39,392 bases of DNA from positions 1 to 39,392 of the forward strand of contig CADABA010000048.1 of assembly GCA_902785985.1 (NCBI GenBank), read 5' to 3'. The notes beneath the pieces were generated by a model. It ran no database searches. It saw nothing but the letters and a program-made list of their open reading frames with translations, and had not been told where the DNA came from. Made by a program: the position numbers and the translations under genes. Of the stretch, positions 16,554 through 23,692 are shown in pieces (the stretch's first letter is position 1; the number at the start of each line of letters is the position of its first letter). Source of the stretch: an uncultured Lachnospiraceae bacterium (lineage in GTDB: Bacteria; Bacillota; Clostridia; Lachnospirales; Lachnospiraceae).

Positions 16554-17138
16554 TCTTTTTTCTCCTTCCTTTTCTTTCAGAGATAAGCATCTGCGGAACG
16601 CAGTACCGGGAGGTATTGGATGAACAATTCACTGAAAAGGCACCGTTTCGCAGTTCCCTGCTTTCAGAGACAGGTTTCATTTTTCACAGTTCGATTTTTG
16701 TTTATCACGCAGTGAAAGGTGTGGGATCCTGCGGGAGAGAATCCTCATGAACAGGTCTTCCCGGGATTGTTTCGACCGCCGTAAAGAGCATTTTCTTCTG
16801 CCGTTTTGAGGCAGGGTCTGTCCGAAAAAGCTGATCAGGGAGCCTGTCCGAAAAAGTCTGCTTTGACAAAAGGAGCCGGTCGGCGTTCACGCGCGTGTAA
16901 CCGAGGGCTCCTTTATATACTAACACGAATATTATTCTGCGAAAAGATTTTAAACGTAAATATTTTATAAAACACAAATACAGAGGAAGAGAATTTCATC
17001 AGGAAGCATCTTTCTCTTTGCGCGGATGAAATCCAACGGAGACCTTGATCCGGATACTGTTCTGAACCTCTGTCAGAGTCGGGAAGCACTCTGCGCATTC
17101 ATCCTGCGATCGAAATCACGGGAAATCTGTGTCGGAGA
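16554..17138. other. 585-bp gap between trxB and the galactokinase-like gene
   Basis: No supported gene lies here. The gap should contain the trxB promoter (not clearly recognisable) and the terminator at 16869-16914. A 14-base sequence, CTGTCCGAAAAAGC/T, occurs twice about 30 bp apart (near 16818 and 16853), each followed by a similar purine-rich run. The short open frames here show no codon pattern or motif of a real protein. Confidence 0.45.
16869..16914 (-). terminator. Terminator of the galactokinase-like gene
   Basis: AAAGGAGCC (16869-16877) and GGCTCCTTT (16906-16914) form a perfect 9-bp stem with a further CGGT/ACCG pairing inside. On the minus strand the stem is followed by TTTTG. 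It lies about 225 bp after the stop at 17139. Confidence 0.55.
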
Positions 17139-18305
17139 TTACAGGATCCGGTGTGCGCCGTCCCCTGCGAAAGCCTCGTAAAATTCGGGCTCGATACCGA
17201 ACGCATCCGTGTACTCCTGCTTCGTCACCTCGAGGAAATTCGGGATCGCGTCTTTGCGGACTATGCTGACCGTGCAGCCTGCGTAACCGCCGGTCATTCG
17301 GCTTCCGATAACACCGGGGGTCCTCCAGGCGAGTTCTACGAGAAAATTGACTTCCGGGCTGGAGACATCATAATCGTTTCTGAGAGAAATGTGAGAAGCA
17401 TTCATCAATTCTCCGAACCGCCGCAGGTTATCAGCACGGAGTGCGCTGCAGGCCTGAATCGTCCGCTGATTCTCGTAGACGACGTGGCGTGCCCTCTTGA
17501 CCAGGGTCTCGTCCATCAGGACATCCTTACAGCTCTCAAAGGTATCGCTGCTCAGGTCGCCCAGGAACTGGACGTGCGTGACGGTCTGGAACTTTCTGAG
17601 GGCCCTGGCGCATTCCTGACGCCGGATATCGTACAGTTCGGCGATATGCGGGTTCTTTACGTGGCTGTTCGTGACGATGATCTCTGCATCGCCGAGCTCA
17701 AGCGGTATGTACATGTAGGTCAGGCGCTTGCTGTCCAGAAAAATGGCGTGATCTTTTTTTCCCATCGCCGCGGTGAACTGATTCATGATACCGAAATTGA
17801 CGCCGATATAGCGGTTCTCGCCCTCCTGGCAGATCAGCGCAATGTCAAGATCTGAAAGATCACAGTTATACAGCTCTCTGAGCATGAAGCCGGTGAGGAC
17901 TTCGATCGCTGCGGAAGAGCACAGTCCGACTTCACGCGGAAGGGTGCTGTCAATCAGAAGATCAAATCCGGTCGGTATGATCTCTCCGTGTTCCCTGAAA
18001 CTCCAGATGACGCTCTTGACGTATCGGGACCAGTCCTGATCTCTGCCGGGGACAAGCTCATCGAGCCGGTCCTCAAGGATGCCGTCTGATTCGACGGCGC
18101 AGGAGTACAGGCGGATCTTTCGATCGGTCCGCTTCCGGATCAGACCTGTGACCCCGAGCGTCAGCGCACAGGGGAATACATGACCTCCGTTGTAGTCGGT
18201 ATGTTCGCCGACCAGACTGACCCGGCCGGGCGCAAAGAAGGTGAAGACGCTGTCATCATATCCAAATAGCTGTCTGAACTTTTCAAGAAGAAGTTCTGTT
18301 CCCAT
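17139..18305 (-). CDS. galK: Galactokinase-like GHMP kinase with altered active-site motifs
   Basis: The 388-residue product has the full length and order of galactokinase, which phosphorylates galactose at C1 with ATP. Residues 27-38 read GRVSLVGEHTDY (usually GRVNLIGEHTDY). The ATP loop at 123-133 reads PREVGLCSSAA (usually P-x-G-x-G-L-S-S-S-A). The catalytic-base motif at 172-176 reads GIMNQ where canonical enzymes have GIMDQ. The C-terminal GHMP motif reads SRMTGGYAGCT. The overall fold is clearly GalK, but the replaced Asp may abolish or change catalysis. It is transcribed alone on the minus strand from a promoter at 18329-18356 and preceded by GGGGGGTAGGAC. It could be a regulator or a kinase of another sugar. 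Confidence 0.8.
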   Translation of the reverse strand: MGTELLLEKFRQLFGYDDSVFTFFAPGRVSLVGEHTDYNGGHVFPCALTLGVTGLIRKRTDRKIRLYSCAVESDGILEDRLDELVPGRDQDWSRYVKSVIWSFREHGEIIPTGFDLLIDSTLPREVGLCSSAAIEVLTGFMLRELYNCDLSDLDIALICQEGENRYIGVNFGIMNQFTAAMGKKDHAIFLDSKRLTYMYIPLELGDAEIIVTNSHVKNPHIAELYDIRRQECARALRKFQTVTHVQFLGDLSSDTFESCKDVLMDETLVKRARHVVYENQRTIQACSALRADNLRRFGELMNASHISLRNDYDVSSPEVNFLVELAWRTPGVIGSRMTGGYAGCTVSIVRKDAIPNFLEVTKQEYTDAFGIEPEFYEAFAGDGAHRIL

Positions 18306-18328
18306 GTCCTACCCCCCATTATTTTCTC

Positions 18329-18356
18329 ATTCTATTGTAAATACGTACAATTTCAA
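18329..18356 (-). promoter_or_regulatory. Promoter of the galactokinase-like gene with an inverted repeat in its spacer
   Basis: On the minus strand, TTGAAA (18351-18356), a 16-bp spacer and TAGAAT (18329-18334) form a good sigma-A promoter 24 bp before the start codon. The spacer is itself an inverted repeat, TTGTA-N6-TACAA (18335-18350), a likely operator for a repressor. Confidence 0.55.
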
Positions 18357-18532
18357 ATTCAATGGAATTTTTGTTTATTTTTATGTACAAGAAAGGAATT
18401 TTCGGGGAAATTTTGTGAATAGCGTGAAAGGAAATGCGGGAAGGATCCTTTGCAGCGGTGTTCCGCCTTCTGTTCATCCTTTCTTTTTCAGATCCGGCTC
18501 AGGAAGAAAATGCAACCTGTCCATGCGGGGGA

Positions 18533-18561
18533 TTTACATTTTATCAAATATGTTGTAGAAT
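18533..18561 (+). promoter_or_regulatory. Promoter of trmB, positioned for a leaderless mRNA
   Basis: TTTACA (18533-18538), an exact 17-bp spacer and TAGAAT (18556-18561). Initiation about 7 nt downstream falls on the ATG at 18568. No ribosome-binding sequence is present between. Confidence 0.55.
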
Positions 18562-18567
18562 ATGCCC

Positions 18568-19302
18568 ATGAGACTCAGAAATGTACCGGAAGCAAAAGAA
18601 ATAGTAAAAAACAGCCCCTATGTGATTCAGGATCCGTTCAGGATGCGCGGAAAGTGGAGAGAGTTTACCGACCGTCCTCTCTATGTTGAGATCGGTACCG
18701 GGAAAGGCAGCTTTCTCATGGAGACCGCGAGAAGGCATCCGGAGCTGGAATTTATCGGGGTGGAACGCTATGAGAGCGTTCTTTACCGTGCGTGCGAGAA
18801 GATGGAGGGCAAAGAGGCGATGGATCCCGCGTCGCGGGCGATCCTTGCAGAGCAGGTAAGGCAGGCGTCCGACGAGGCAGACGCAGTAACGCCGGAGAAT
18901 CTGCACTTTTTAAGCATGGATGCCAGAGATCTGCCGGATGTCTTCGCACCGGGAGAGGTCGACGGACTGTATCTTAACTTCTCGGATCCGTGGCCGAAAG
19001 CGCGGCATGCAAAGAGACGGCTCACGTCCCGGGAATTTCTGGCCGTCTATGAGAAGTTCCTGAAGGATGGAGGGATTCTTGAGTTCAAGACGGACAACAG
19101 GCCGCTTTTCGATTTTTCGGTCGATGAGCTCACGGAGGCTCCGAACTGGGAAATTCTGGAGCACACATACGATCTGCACCATGATCCGGTCATGGGAGCG
19201 GGAAATGTGATGACGGAGTACGAAAAGAAATTTTCGGCTCTTGGCAACAAGATCAACAAGTTAAAGGCGGTCTTTCATCGTCCGCCGATTGAGGAGGAAT
19301 AA
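18568..19302 (+). CDS. trmB: tRNA (guanine-N7-)-methyltransferase
   Basis: The 244-residue product methylates G46 of tRNAs using S-adenosylmethionine. Conserved parts are the MRLRNVP start, VEIGTGKGSF (SAM-binding loop), FIGVERY, the family motif FSDPWPKARHAKRR, and FKTDNRPLFDFS. ATG 18568 begins exactly at the family's usual MRLRN start; an ATG two codons upstream (18562) is possible. There is no GGAGG site, but a promoter ends 7 bp before the start (leaderless mRNA likely). The stop lies 2 bp before the thioredoxin gene, so the two form an operon. Confidence 0.93.
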   Translation: MRLRNVPEAKEIVKNSPYVIQDPFRMRGKWREFTDRPLYVEIGTGKGSFLMETARRHPELEFIGVERYESVLYRACEKMEGKEAMDPASRAILAEQVRQASDEADAVTPENLHFLSMDARDLPDVFAPGEVDGLYLNFSDPWPKARHAKRRLTSREFLAVYEKFLKDGGILEFKTDNRPLFDFSVDELTEAPNWEILEHTYDLHHDPVMGAGNVMTEYEKKFSALGNKINKLKAVFHRPPIEEE

Positions 19303-19304
19303 TT

Positions 19305-19625
19305 ATGGTCATTAAAGTTACAGAGGAAACATTTGAAAATGAAGTGCTCAAGTCAGAGCTTCCGGTTCTCGTGGACTGCTATGCAGACTGGTGCGGACCG
19401 TGTAAGATGATGGCTCCGGTGCTTGAGAAGATGGCGGAGAAGTTCGAGGGCAGACTTAAGGTCTGCAAGGTCAATGTGGACGATGATTCCGCGATCGCGA
19501 TGCAGTATAACGTCATGTCGATCCCGAACTTCATTTTCTTTAAGAACGGCGAGAGCGTTAAGAATATCGTCGGCGGAATGAGCCCGAAGGATTTCGAGCA
19601 GAACATTGTTGCATTTCTTGGCTGA
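19305..19625 (+). CDS. trxA: Thioredoxin
   Basis: The 106-residue product has the active site W-C-G-P-C at residues 29-33 (VLVDCYADWCGPCKMMAP) and the cis-proline segment MSIPNFIFFKNG. It is a cytoplasmic dithiol donor reduced by TrxB (15639-16553). The start follows GAGGAGG (spacing 7) and the gene sits 2 bp after trmB. A hairpin pair and a terminator follow. Confidence 0.95.
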   Translation: MVIKVTEETFENEVLKSELPVLVDCYADWCGPCKMMAPVLEKMAEKFEGRLKVCKVNVDDDSAIAMQYNVMSIPNFIFFKNGESVKNIVGGMSPKDFEQNIVAFLG

Positions 19626-19639
19626 TCTGATAATATAGC

Positions 19640-19739
19640 GGGAGAAACGTATCCGCCCGGAGACGGGGGATCCGGTTTCTCCCTTCTGAGTAAGACCCCG
19701 GAAGGCCTGATAAGGGACAGATCCTTTCGGGGTTTTTTA
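19640..19739 (+). terminator. Tandem hairpins ending the trmB-trx operon
   Basis: The first stem is GGGAGAAAC (19640-19648) with GTTTCTCCC (19675-19683), no T-tract. The second, ACCCCGGAAGG / CCTTTCGGGGT (19695-19732), is followed by TTTTTT and is the likely terminator. Confidence 0.75.
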
Positions 19740-19827
19740 TTCATCTTTTTGGAGCGGAAGGAGTATGGGCCCCGGCGCTGCGGATCATCTTCGGCAGCAT
19801 GCCGGAGACCGCCGGGGTCACAGACCG

Positions 19828-19926
19828 GTTTATCTCAGTGGGGAAGACCCCCGCTTCTATAAGCGGGGGATATGTCAATATCCTGCTCGTCTCAGTGGCG
19901 GGTTTCAATCCCCCACTGAGATAAAC
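19828..19926 (-). repeat. M repeat element, copy 1 (MITE-like)
   Basis: The element is 99 bp and bounded by GTTTATCTCAG and its inverse CTGAGATAAAC. Inside are a strong hairpin CCCCCGCTT-CTAT-AAGCGGGGG-type (19848-19869) and a second stem-loop CTCAGTGGCGGG / CCCCCACTGAG. Read on the minus strand it aligns along its length with copy 2 (28553) and copy 3 (32232). It carries no gene of its own. Confidence 0.75.
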
Positions 19927-19968
19927 GTCTTGAAACGGATATTTGCAGCATTTGAGACGGAGACGAAC

Positions 19969-20928
19969 ATGAACAAATATATGGCCTCTGCGTTGGGCGG
20001 AGGTGTCTGCTGGGGATTTATGGGCTTCTTTACCCGCCATCTTTCGCAGTATGGAATTGATGCGAACGGGGCGATCATAGTCAGGTGCGGCCTTGCCGCT
20101 GTCTGCTTCGGAATACTTATCCTTTGTACGGGACGGGAACAGTTCAGGATCAGGCTTGCGGATGTGTGGTGCTTTCTTGGGACGGGCCTTTTAAGCCTGC
20201 TCTTTTTTACATTTTGCTATTTCCATGCGATCAACATGATGAGCCTGTCCACAGCGGCGATCCTTCTGTATACCGCGCCGACAATTGTAATGCTTCTGTC
20301 AGCCGTGCTCTTTGGAGAGAAGCTGACAAAGACAAGGATCCTGGCAGCCATTCTCGCGTTTGCGGGATGTGCGCTGGTTTCCGGGATCGGTATGGGGATG
20401 TCAGTCACTCTGACAGGACTTCTGTTCGGTCTCGGGTCCGGATTCGGCTATGCGCTGTATACGATCTTTTCCAGGTTTGCATTGAAGAAAGGGTACAGCA
20501 GCAGTACGATCAACTTCTATTCCTGTCTGCTGGCGTCGGCAGGCGCGTTCCTGATCTGGAGGCCGCAGGGCCTGGCCGGCTGCATGACACAGTCCGGTCC
20601 GGCATTGTTATGGTGTCTCGGCACGGGAGTGATCAGCTGTTTTATCCCGTACATGCTGTACACGTACTCACTTACGGGGCTTGAGAACGGGAAAGCGTCC
20701 ATTCTCTCGTCCGTAGAGCCCGTCGTTGCGTCCTTAGTCGGTGTGTTCGTCTATAAGGAGCCGATGACTTTTCCGGCTCTCGCAGGGATCCTTCTGGTCC
20801 TGTCGGCAATCATACTGCTGAATCAGAAATCGCAGGGGAAGGGCGGGAATCCGGAGAATATGGAAGAGGAAACTGCGCAGACTGCAGGAAAAGAGCTCCG
20901 GCAAAAAGCGAAAGCAAAAAAGTTTTAA
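19969..20928 (+). CDS. EamA/DMT-family membrane transporter
   Basis: The 319-residue product has ten hydrophobic segments arranged as two EamA domains (about 1-140 and 150-290), typical of drug/metabolite exporters. Residues near the start (GGGVCWGFMGFFTR) and the conserved first-domain end (LTKTRILAAILAFAGC) fit the family, as does the second-domain ending (VEPVVASLVGVFVYKE, ALAGILLVLSAIILLN). A hydrophilic Lys/Glu-rich tail of about 40 residues is unusually long. The start at 19969 is chosen because earlier in-frame codons translate the M element; its ribosome site is weak. The substrate cannot be predicted. Confidence 0.85.
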   Translation: MNKYMASALGGGVCWGFMGFFTRHLSQYGIDANGAIIVRCGLAAVCFGILILCTGREQFRIRLADVWCFLGTGLLSLLFFTFCYFHAINMMSLSTAAILLYTAPTIVMLLSAVLFGEKLTKTRILAAILAFAGCALVSGIGMGMSVTLTGLLFGLGSGFGYALYTIFSRFALKKGYSSSTINFYSCLLASAGAFLIWRPQGLAGCMTQSGPALLWCLGTGVISCFIPYMLYTYSLTGLENGKASILSSVEPVVASLVGVFVYKEPMTFPALAGILLVLSAIILLNQKSQGKGGNPENMEEETAQTAGKELRQKAKAKKF

Positions 20929-20945
20929 AAAAATGAAAAAAAAGC

Positions 20946-20974
20946 TTGCATTTTACATGCCGGATACGTATAAT
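20946..20974 (+). promoter_or_regulatory. Promoter of the tRNA-Lys gene
   Basis: TTGCAT (20946-20951), exactly 17 bp, then TATAAT (20969-20974). It lies 35 bp before the tRNA and just after an A-rich tract, near consensus as expected for a stable RNA gene. Confidence 0.8.
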
Positions 20975-21009
20975 AACACTTGCGCTGAGAAATCAGCATC
21001 AATAAAGAC

Positions 21010-21082
21010 GCGCTTCTAGCTCAGTTGGTAGAGCACCTGACTCTTAATCAGGGTGTCCGGGGTTCGAGTCCCCGGAGGCGCA
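21010..21082 (+). tRNA. tRNA-Lys, anticodon CTT
   Basis: The 73-nt gene folds as a standard cloverleaf. The acceptor stem is GCGCTTC / GAGGCGC with discriminator A, the D arm AGCTCAGTTGGTAGAGC, the anticodon loop CTCTTAA (CTT), and the T arm CCGGGGTTCGAGTCCCCGG. CCA is not encoded. It stands alone, with its own promoter upstream and a hairpin terminator downstream. Confidence 0.97.
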
Positions 21083-21089
21083 TATGGAT

Positions 21090-21120
21090 AAGCATCTCGT
21101 AAGAGGTGCTTATTTTGATT
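21090..21120 (+). terminator. Terminator after tRNA-Lys
   Basis: AAGCATCTC (21090-21098) pairs with GAGGTGCTT (21103-21111) with one G-T wobble and a GTAA loop, followed by ATTTTGATTT. Confidence 0.75.
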
Positions 21121-21231
21121 TCCCGCACAGAATTCTGCGCTTTCGGATCAGACATTGACTCTGGAAAAAGAACTGATAAAATATGAAAGGGGGGACAGAA
21201 CAATAGAAAGAATCCCCCTGTCGGGAGTCTT

Positions 21232-21759
21232 ATGAATACGAGTGAAATTGTACAATGCGGAGTTCGGGAACAACATGAACTGTCTGTTCTGGCGGACAGG
21301 ATATCTAAAGTGGTGACAGGCCATGACAGCACGATCCCTGACCTCAGGGCAGGAGGTAAATCGGAAATCAAACAGTCAGTTTCTGTCATCAATTCGATCA
21401 GAGCAAGAGTCGGAATGGAGATAAAACTTCTGGAAAAATATCAGTCCGAGATAAAAACGCTCTTATCAGCGATAGAGGATAAGATGGAGTTCCTTCATGA
21501 CTGCAGCGATCCGTGGCTGCTCGAAACAGCAAGAGAGCGTGCGGAGAAACTGGCACTCTCCCGGACTGTTTACACACAGCTGTCTGCCACGGTTGACGCA
21601 GCGATCGGGCAGTACAGCGAGTATGCGGAGACGCTTAAAGAAGCTGTACATGGGATGAGCCTGATGCTTGAGCAGTCGGGTGCCATTGAACTGACGGAAA
21701 TCTATTTGGACGTCCGGAAGGCTGCAGTCCGCGCTTCGGAGGTGAAGATCTCCGTCTGA
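21232..21759 (+). CDS. Uncharacterized helical protein upstream of a VWA protein
   Basis: The 175-residue product is not recognised. It is mostly alpha-helical with heptad-like charge patterns (EKYQSEIKTLLSAIEDKMEF; ARERAEKLALSRT), has no signal peptide or membrane segment, and ends in a Val/Lys-rich strand. The start at 21232 has GGGAG (spacing about 5). It precedes the VWA protein gene by 48 bp and is probably co-transcribed. In some Firmicutes VWA/substrate-binding fusion genes sit in TelA (toxic-anion resistance) operons; this protein has the coiled-coil character of such partners, but no motif ties it to TelA. Confidence 0.55.
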   Translation: MNTSEIVQCGVREQHELSVLADRISKVVTGHDSTIPDLRAGGKSEIKQSVSVINSIRARVGMEIKLLEKYQSEIKTLLSAIEDKMEFLHDCSDPWLLETARERAEKLALSRTVYTQLSATVDAAIGQYSEYAETLKEAVHGMSLMLEQSGAIELTEIYLDVRKAAVRASEVKISV

Positions 21760-21807
21760 GGGGAATACATTTAATCCGGCCAAACGATAGGCGGCAGGAG
21801 CGTAAGT

Positions 21808-23097
21808 GTGACTGTTCGCAAAATTGCTTCCGGAGAGGTCGTCACCTATATGGTGAACGGAGGATACAGGCCTGAGGTATTCATTCCATCTAACTATGCA
21901 TGGGGAAAGATGCTTGATGCGTCCGGGATCAGGACAGTCGAAATTGCGGACAGGATCGTCGGAAATACCGCAGGGATCCTGATGTCCCGCGAGATGCATG
22001 AGGAATATTCAGAAAAATATGGAGAAGTCACGGTATCAGGTGTGCTGGAAGCTGCGATTGCCGGAGATCTGATATTTGCGTACACCAATCCGTATACATC
22101 CAGTACGGGTCTTAATATACTGACAGCCATGCTGTATTCATTTGATCAGAACAATCCGCTTTCAGAGCAGGCGACACAGAAGCTGATCACGTATCAGCAG
22201 AATGCGCCGACGGCGGCATATACGACAGCAGTTCTGAGGAACTCCGCGAAGAAGGGGATTATAGACGCTATGGTCATGGAGGAGCAGGCGTATATCAATA
22301 CTCCTGAGCTGAAAGATTATGTATACACTCCTGCAGGCATTCGTCATGACCATCCGTTCTATACGTTCGAGTATGTTTCTGATGAGAAAAAGCAGGCTGC
22401 AGAGCTCTTTGCGCAATATTGTATGAGCGAAGAGAACCAGAAACTTGCCGGGGATAAAGGGTTCAACAGGCATGATGACTATGTCGGACAGGATACCGGA
22501 CTTGATGGAAGCGGGTATTTTGCGGCACAGAACGTGTGGAAGACAAATAAAAACGGCGGAAGACCGATTATCGCGGTATTTGTTACGGATGTCAGCGGCT
22601 CAATGAACGGGCTTCCGCTGAATACGCTGAAGGAATCCCTTCTCGCATCTGCAAAATATATCGGATCCGACAATTATGTAGGCCTTATCAGCTATAGTGA
22701 CGATGTTTACGTAAATCTTAAAATAGATAAATTCAATAACAAACAGCGGGCTTATTTTTCAGGAGCAGTAAAAAGCCTGAATGCAAATGGAAACACAGCT
22801 ACCTATGATGCCGTTGCTGTCGGACTGAAAATGCTTCTTGATAAAGCGGAGGAGGTGCCGGATGCGTCTCTTGTCCTGTTTGTTCTGAGTGACGGGGTGA
22901 AGAACAGAGGATTGGGGCTGAACAGGATCAAACCGATCGTAGGAGGACTTCATATACCGGTCTACTGTATCGGATATAATATGAATAATACAAAAGAACT
23001 GAAGGAACTTGCTGAAATCAATGAGGCAGCACTGATCAACGCAGACAGTGATGATATTGTGAATCAGCTAAGGAATCTCTTTAATGTAAATATGTAA
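21808..23097 (+). CDS. VWA-domain protein with a partial substrate-binding-like domain, N-terminus missing
   Basis: Of the 429 residues, about 1-225 resemble the later half of a periplasmic-binding-type domain (GDLIFAYTNPYTSSTGLNIL, then YTPAGIRHDHPFYTFEYV). Residues about 255-425 form a von Willebrand A domain with an intact MIDAS: DVSGS near 261, the GNTATYD threonine segment near 325-335, and the LSDG aspartate near 360. Proteins of this type are normally exported, but this one starts abruptly at GTG 21808 (AGGAG at 21796-21800, spacing 8) with no signal peptide, and the in-frame upstream sequence meets a stop at 21772-21774. It may be a truncated gene or an unusual cytosolic form. Confidence 0.65.
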   Translation: MTVRKIASGEVVTYMVNGGYRPEVFIPSNYAWGKMLDASGIRTVEIADRIVGNTAGILMSREMHEEYSEKYGEVTVSGVLEAAIAGDLIFAYTNPYTSSTGLNILTAMLYSFDQNNPLSEQATQKLITYQQNAPTAAYTTAVLRNSAKKGIIDAMVMEEQAYINTPELKDYVYTPAGIRHDHPFYTFEYVSDEKKQAAELFAQYCMSEENQKLAGDKGFNRHDDYVGQDTGLDGSGYFAAQNVWKTNKNGGRPIIAVFVTDVSGSMNGLPLNTLKESLLASAKYIGSDNYVGLISYSDDVYVNLKIDKFNNKQRAYFSGAVKSLNANGNTATYDAVAVGLKMLLDKAEEVPDASLVLFVLSDGVKNRGLGLNRIKPIVGGLHIPVYCIGYNMNNTKELKELAEINEAALINADSDDIVNQLRNLFNVNM

Positions 23098-23104
23098 CAG
23101 AACG

Positions 23105-23140
23105 GATCCGGGATGACAGAAACTGTTGTCCCGGATCTTT
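23105..23140 (+). terminator. Terminator after the VWA gene
   Basis: GATCCGGGA (23105-23113) pairs with TCCCGGATC (23129-23137), with additional GACAG/CTGTT pairing inside. TTTCC follows. It lies 8 bp after the stop. Confidence 0.7.
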
Positions 23141-23692
23141 CCTGTGCATGCGAATATGCGGACGTGTCCGTCATGACGCAGCGGGTAATCTTTACTTCGA
23201 TATTTTGAGTTGCACTGAGAGAAAAGGGCAGGACAGAGGGTCGTAAAAACCGACTCATGTTCTGCCCTTCATTGTTCATCGCGCAATCCTGGTGACGGAA
23301 GATTGTCAGATTTGCGTGCAGGGGAATATTCGTTTTCATCGTGAGAAAAATCCCGCGAGGAAGATTCAGGTCTCACTCGCCGGAGCTGGTGCGGGATTCA
23401 GGGAAGCGCCGGCTGACAGAAGAGCAAAATGAATTTCTGCATGTCCTGCGCGGCAGGAAATGCGGGACAAGAATGCAGATGGACTTGAAAATATGAAAAT
23501 TATTTTCATACTACTTTGTGCTATGCCTTCATCTGTTTGACAATTAATGAAAAATATTGTAGTATTTGTCTATAAAAACACGCAAAAACGAGCGATTATT
23601 GAAAATAATGACGTAAAGGACTGCAAAAAAAGAAAAAATTTTTATAATCAGAAAAGAATCTTTTTAGAAAGATAAGTTGATTCAGGACTGAC
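23141..23692. other. Gap before the LacI-type gene, AT-rich at its right side
   Basis: No supported gene. A second hairpin lies at 23224-23269 (AAGGGCAGGAC / GTTCTGCCCTT with one wobble). The sequence becomes strikingly AT-rich from about 23500 and holds the promoter at 23537-23565, followed by a roughly 120-nt leader. Confidence 0.5.
23537..23565 (+). promoter_or_regulatory. Promoter of the LacI-type regulator gene
   Basis: TTGACA (23537-23542, perfect consensus), 17-bp spacer, TAGTAT (23560-23565). The surrounding sequence is AT-rich. The start codon follows 128 bp later. Confidence 0.65.

Noticed and set aside
15570..16586. 338-residue plus-strand open frame opposite trxB
   Set aside because: The minus-strand TrxB protein is complete with CATC and both nucleotide-binding motifs, and the plus frame has no motif or ribosome site.
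16800..16914. Possible riboswitch upstream of trxB
   Set aside because: The strong hairpin reads as a terminator for the minus-strand galactokinase-like gene, and no conserved riboswitch core is visible.
19820..19930. CRISPR-like repeat (ATTGAAAC-type end in the M element)
   Set aside because: There is no spacing of unique spacers between copies and no cas gene. The three M copies are far apart and differ in length, so this is an interspersed element.
19765..19968. N-terminal extension of the EamA transporter starting at ATG 19765
   Set aside because: The extension translates the M repeat. Its ribosome site is only one base from the ATG, and the transporter family begins at MNKYMASALGGG (19969).
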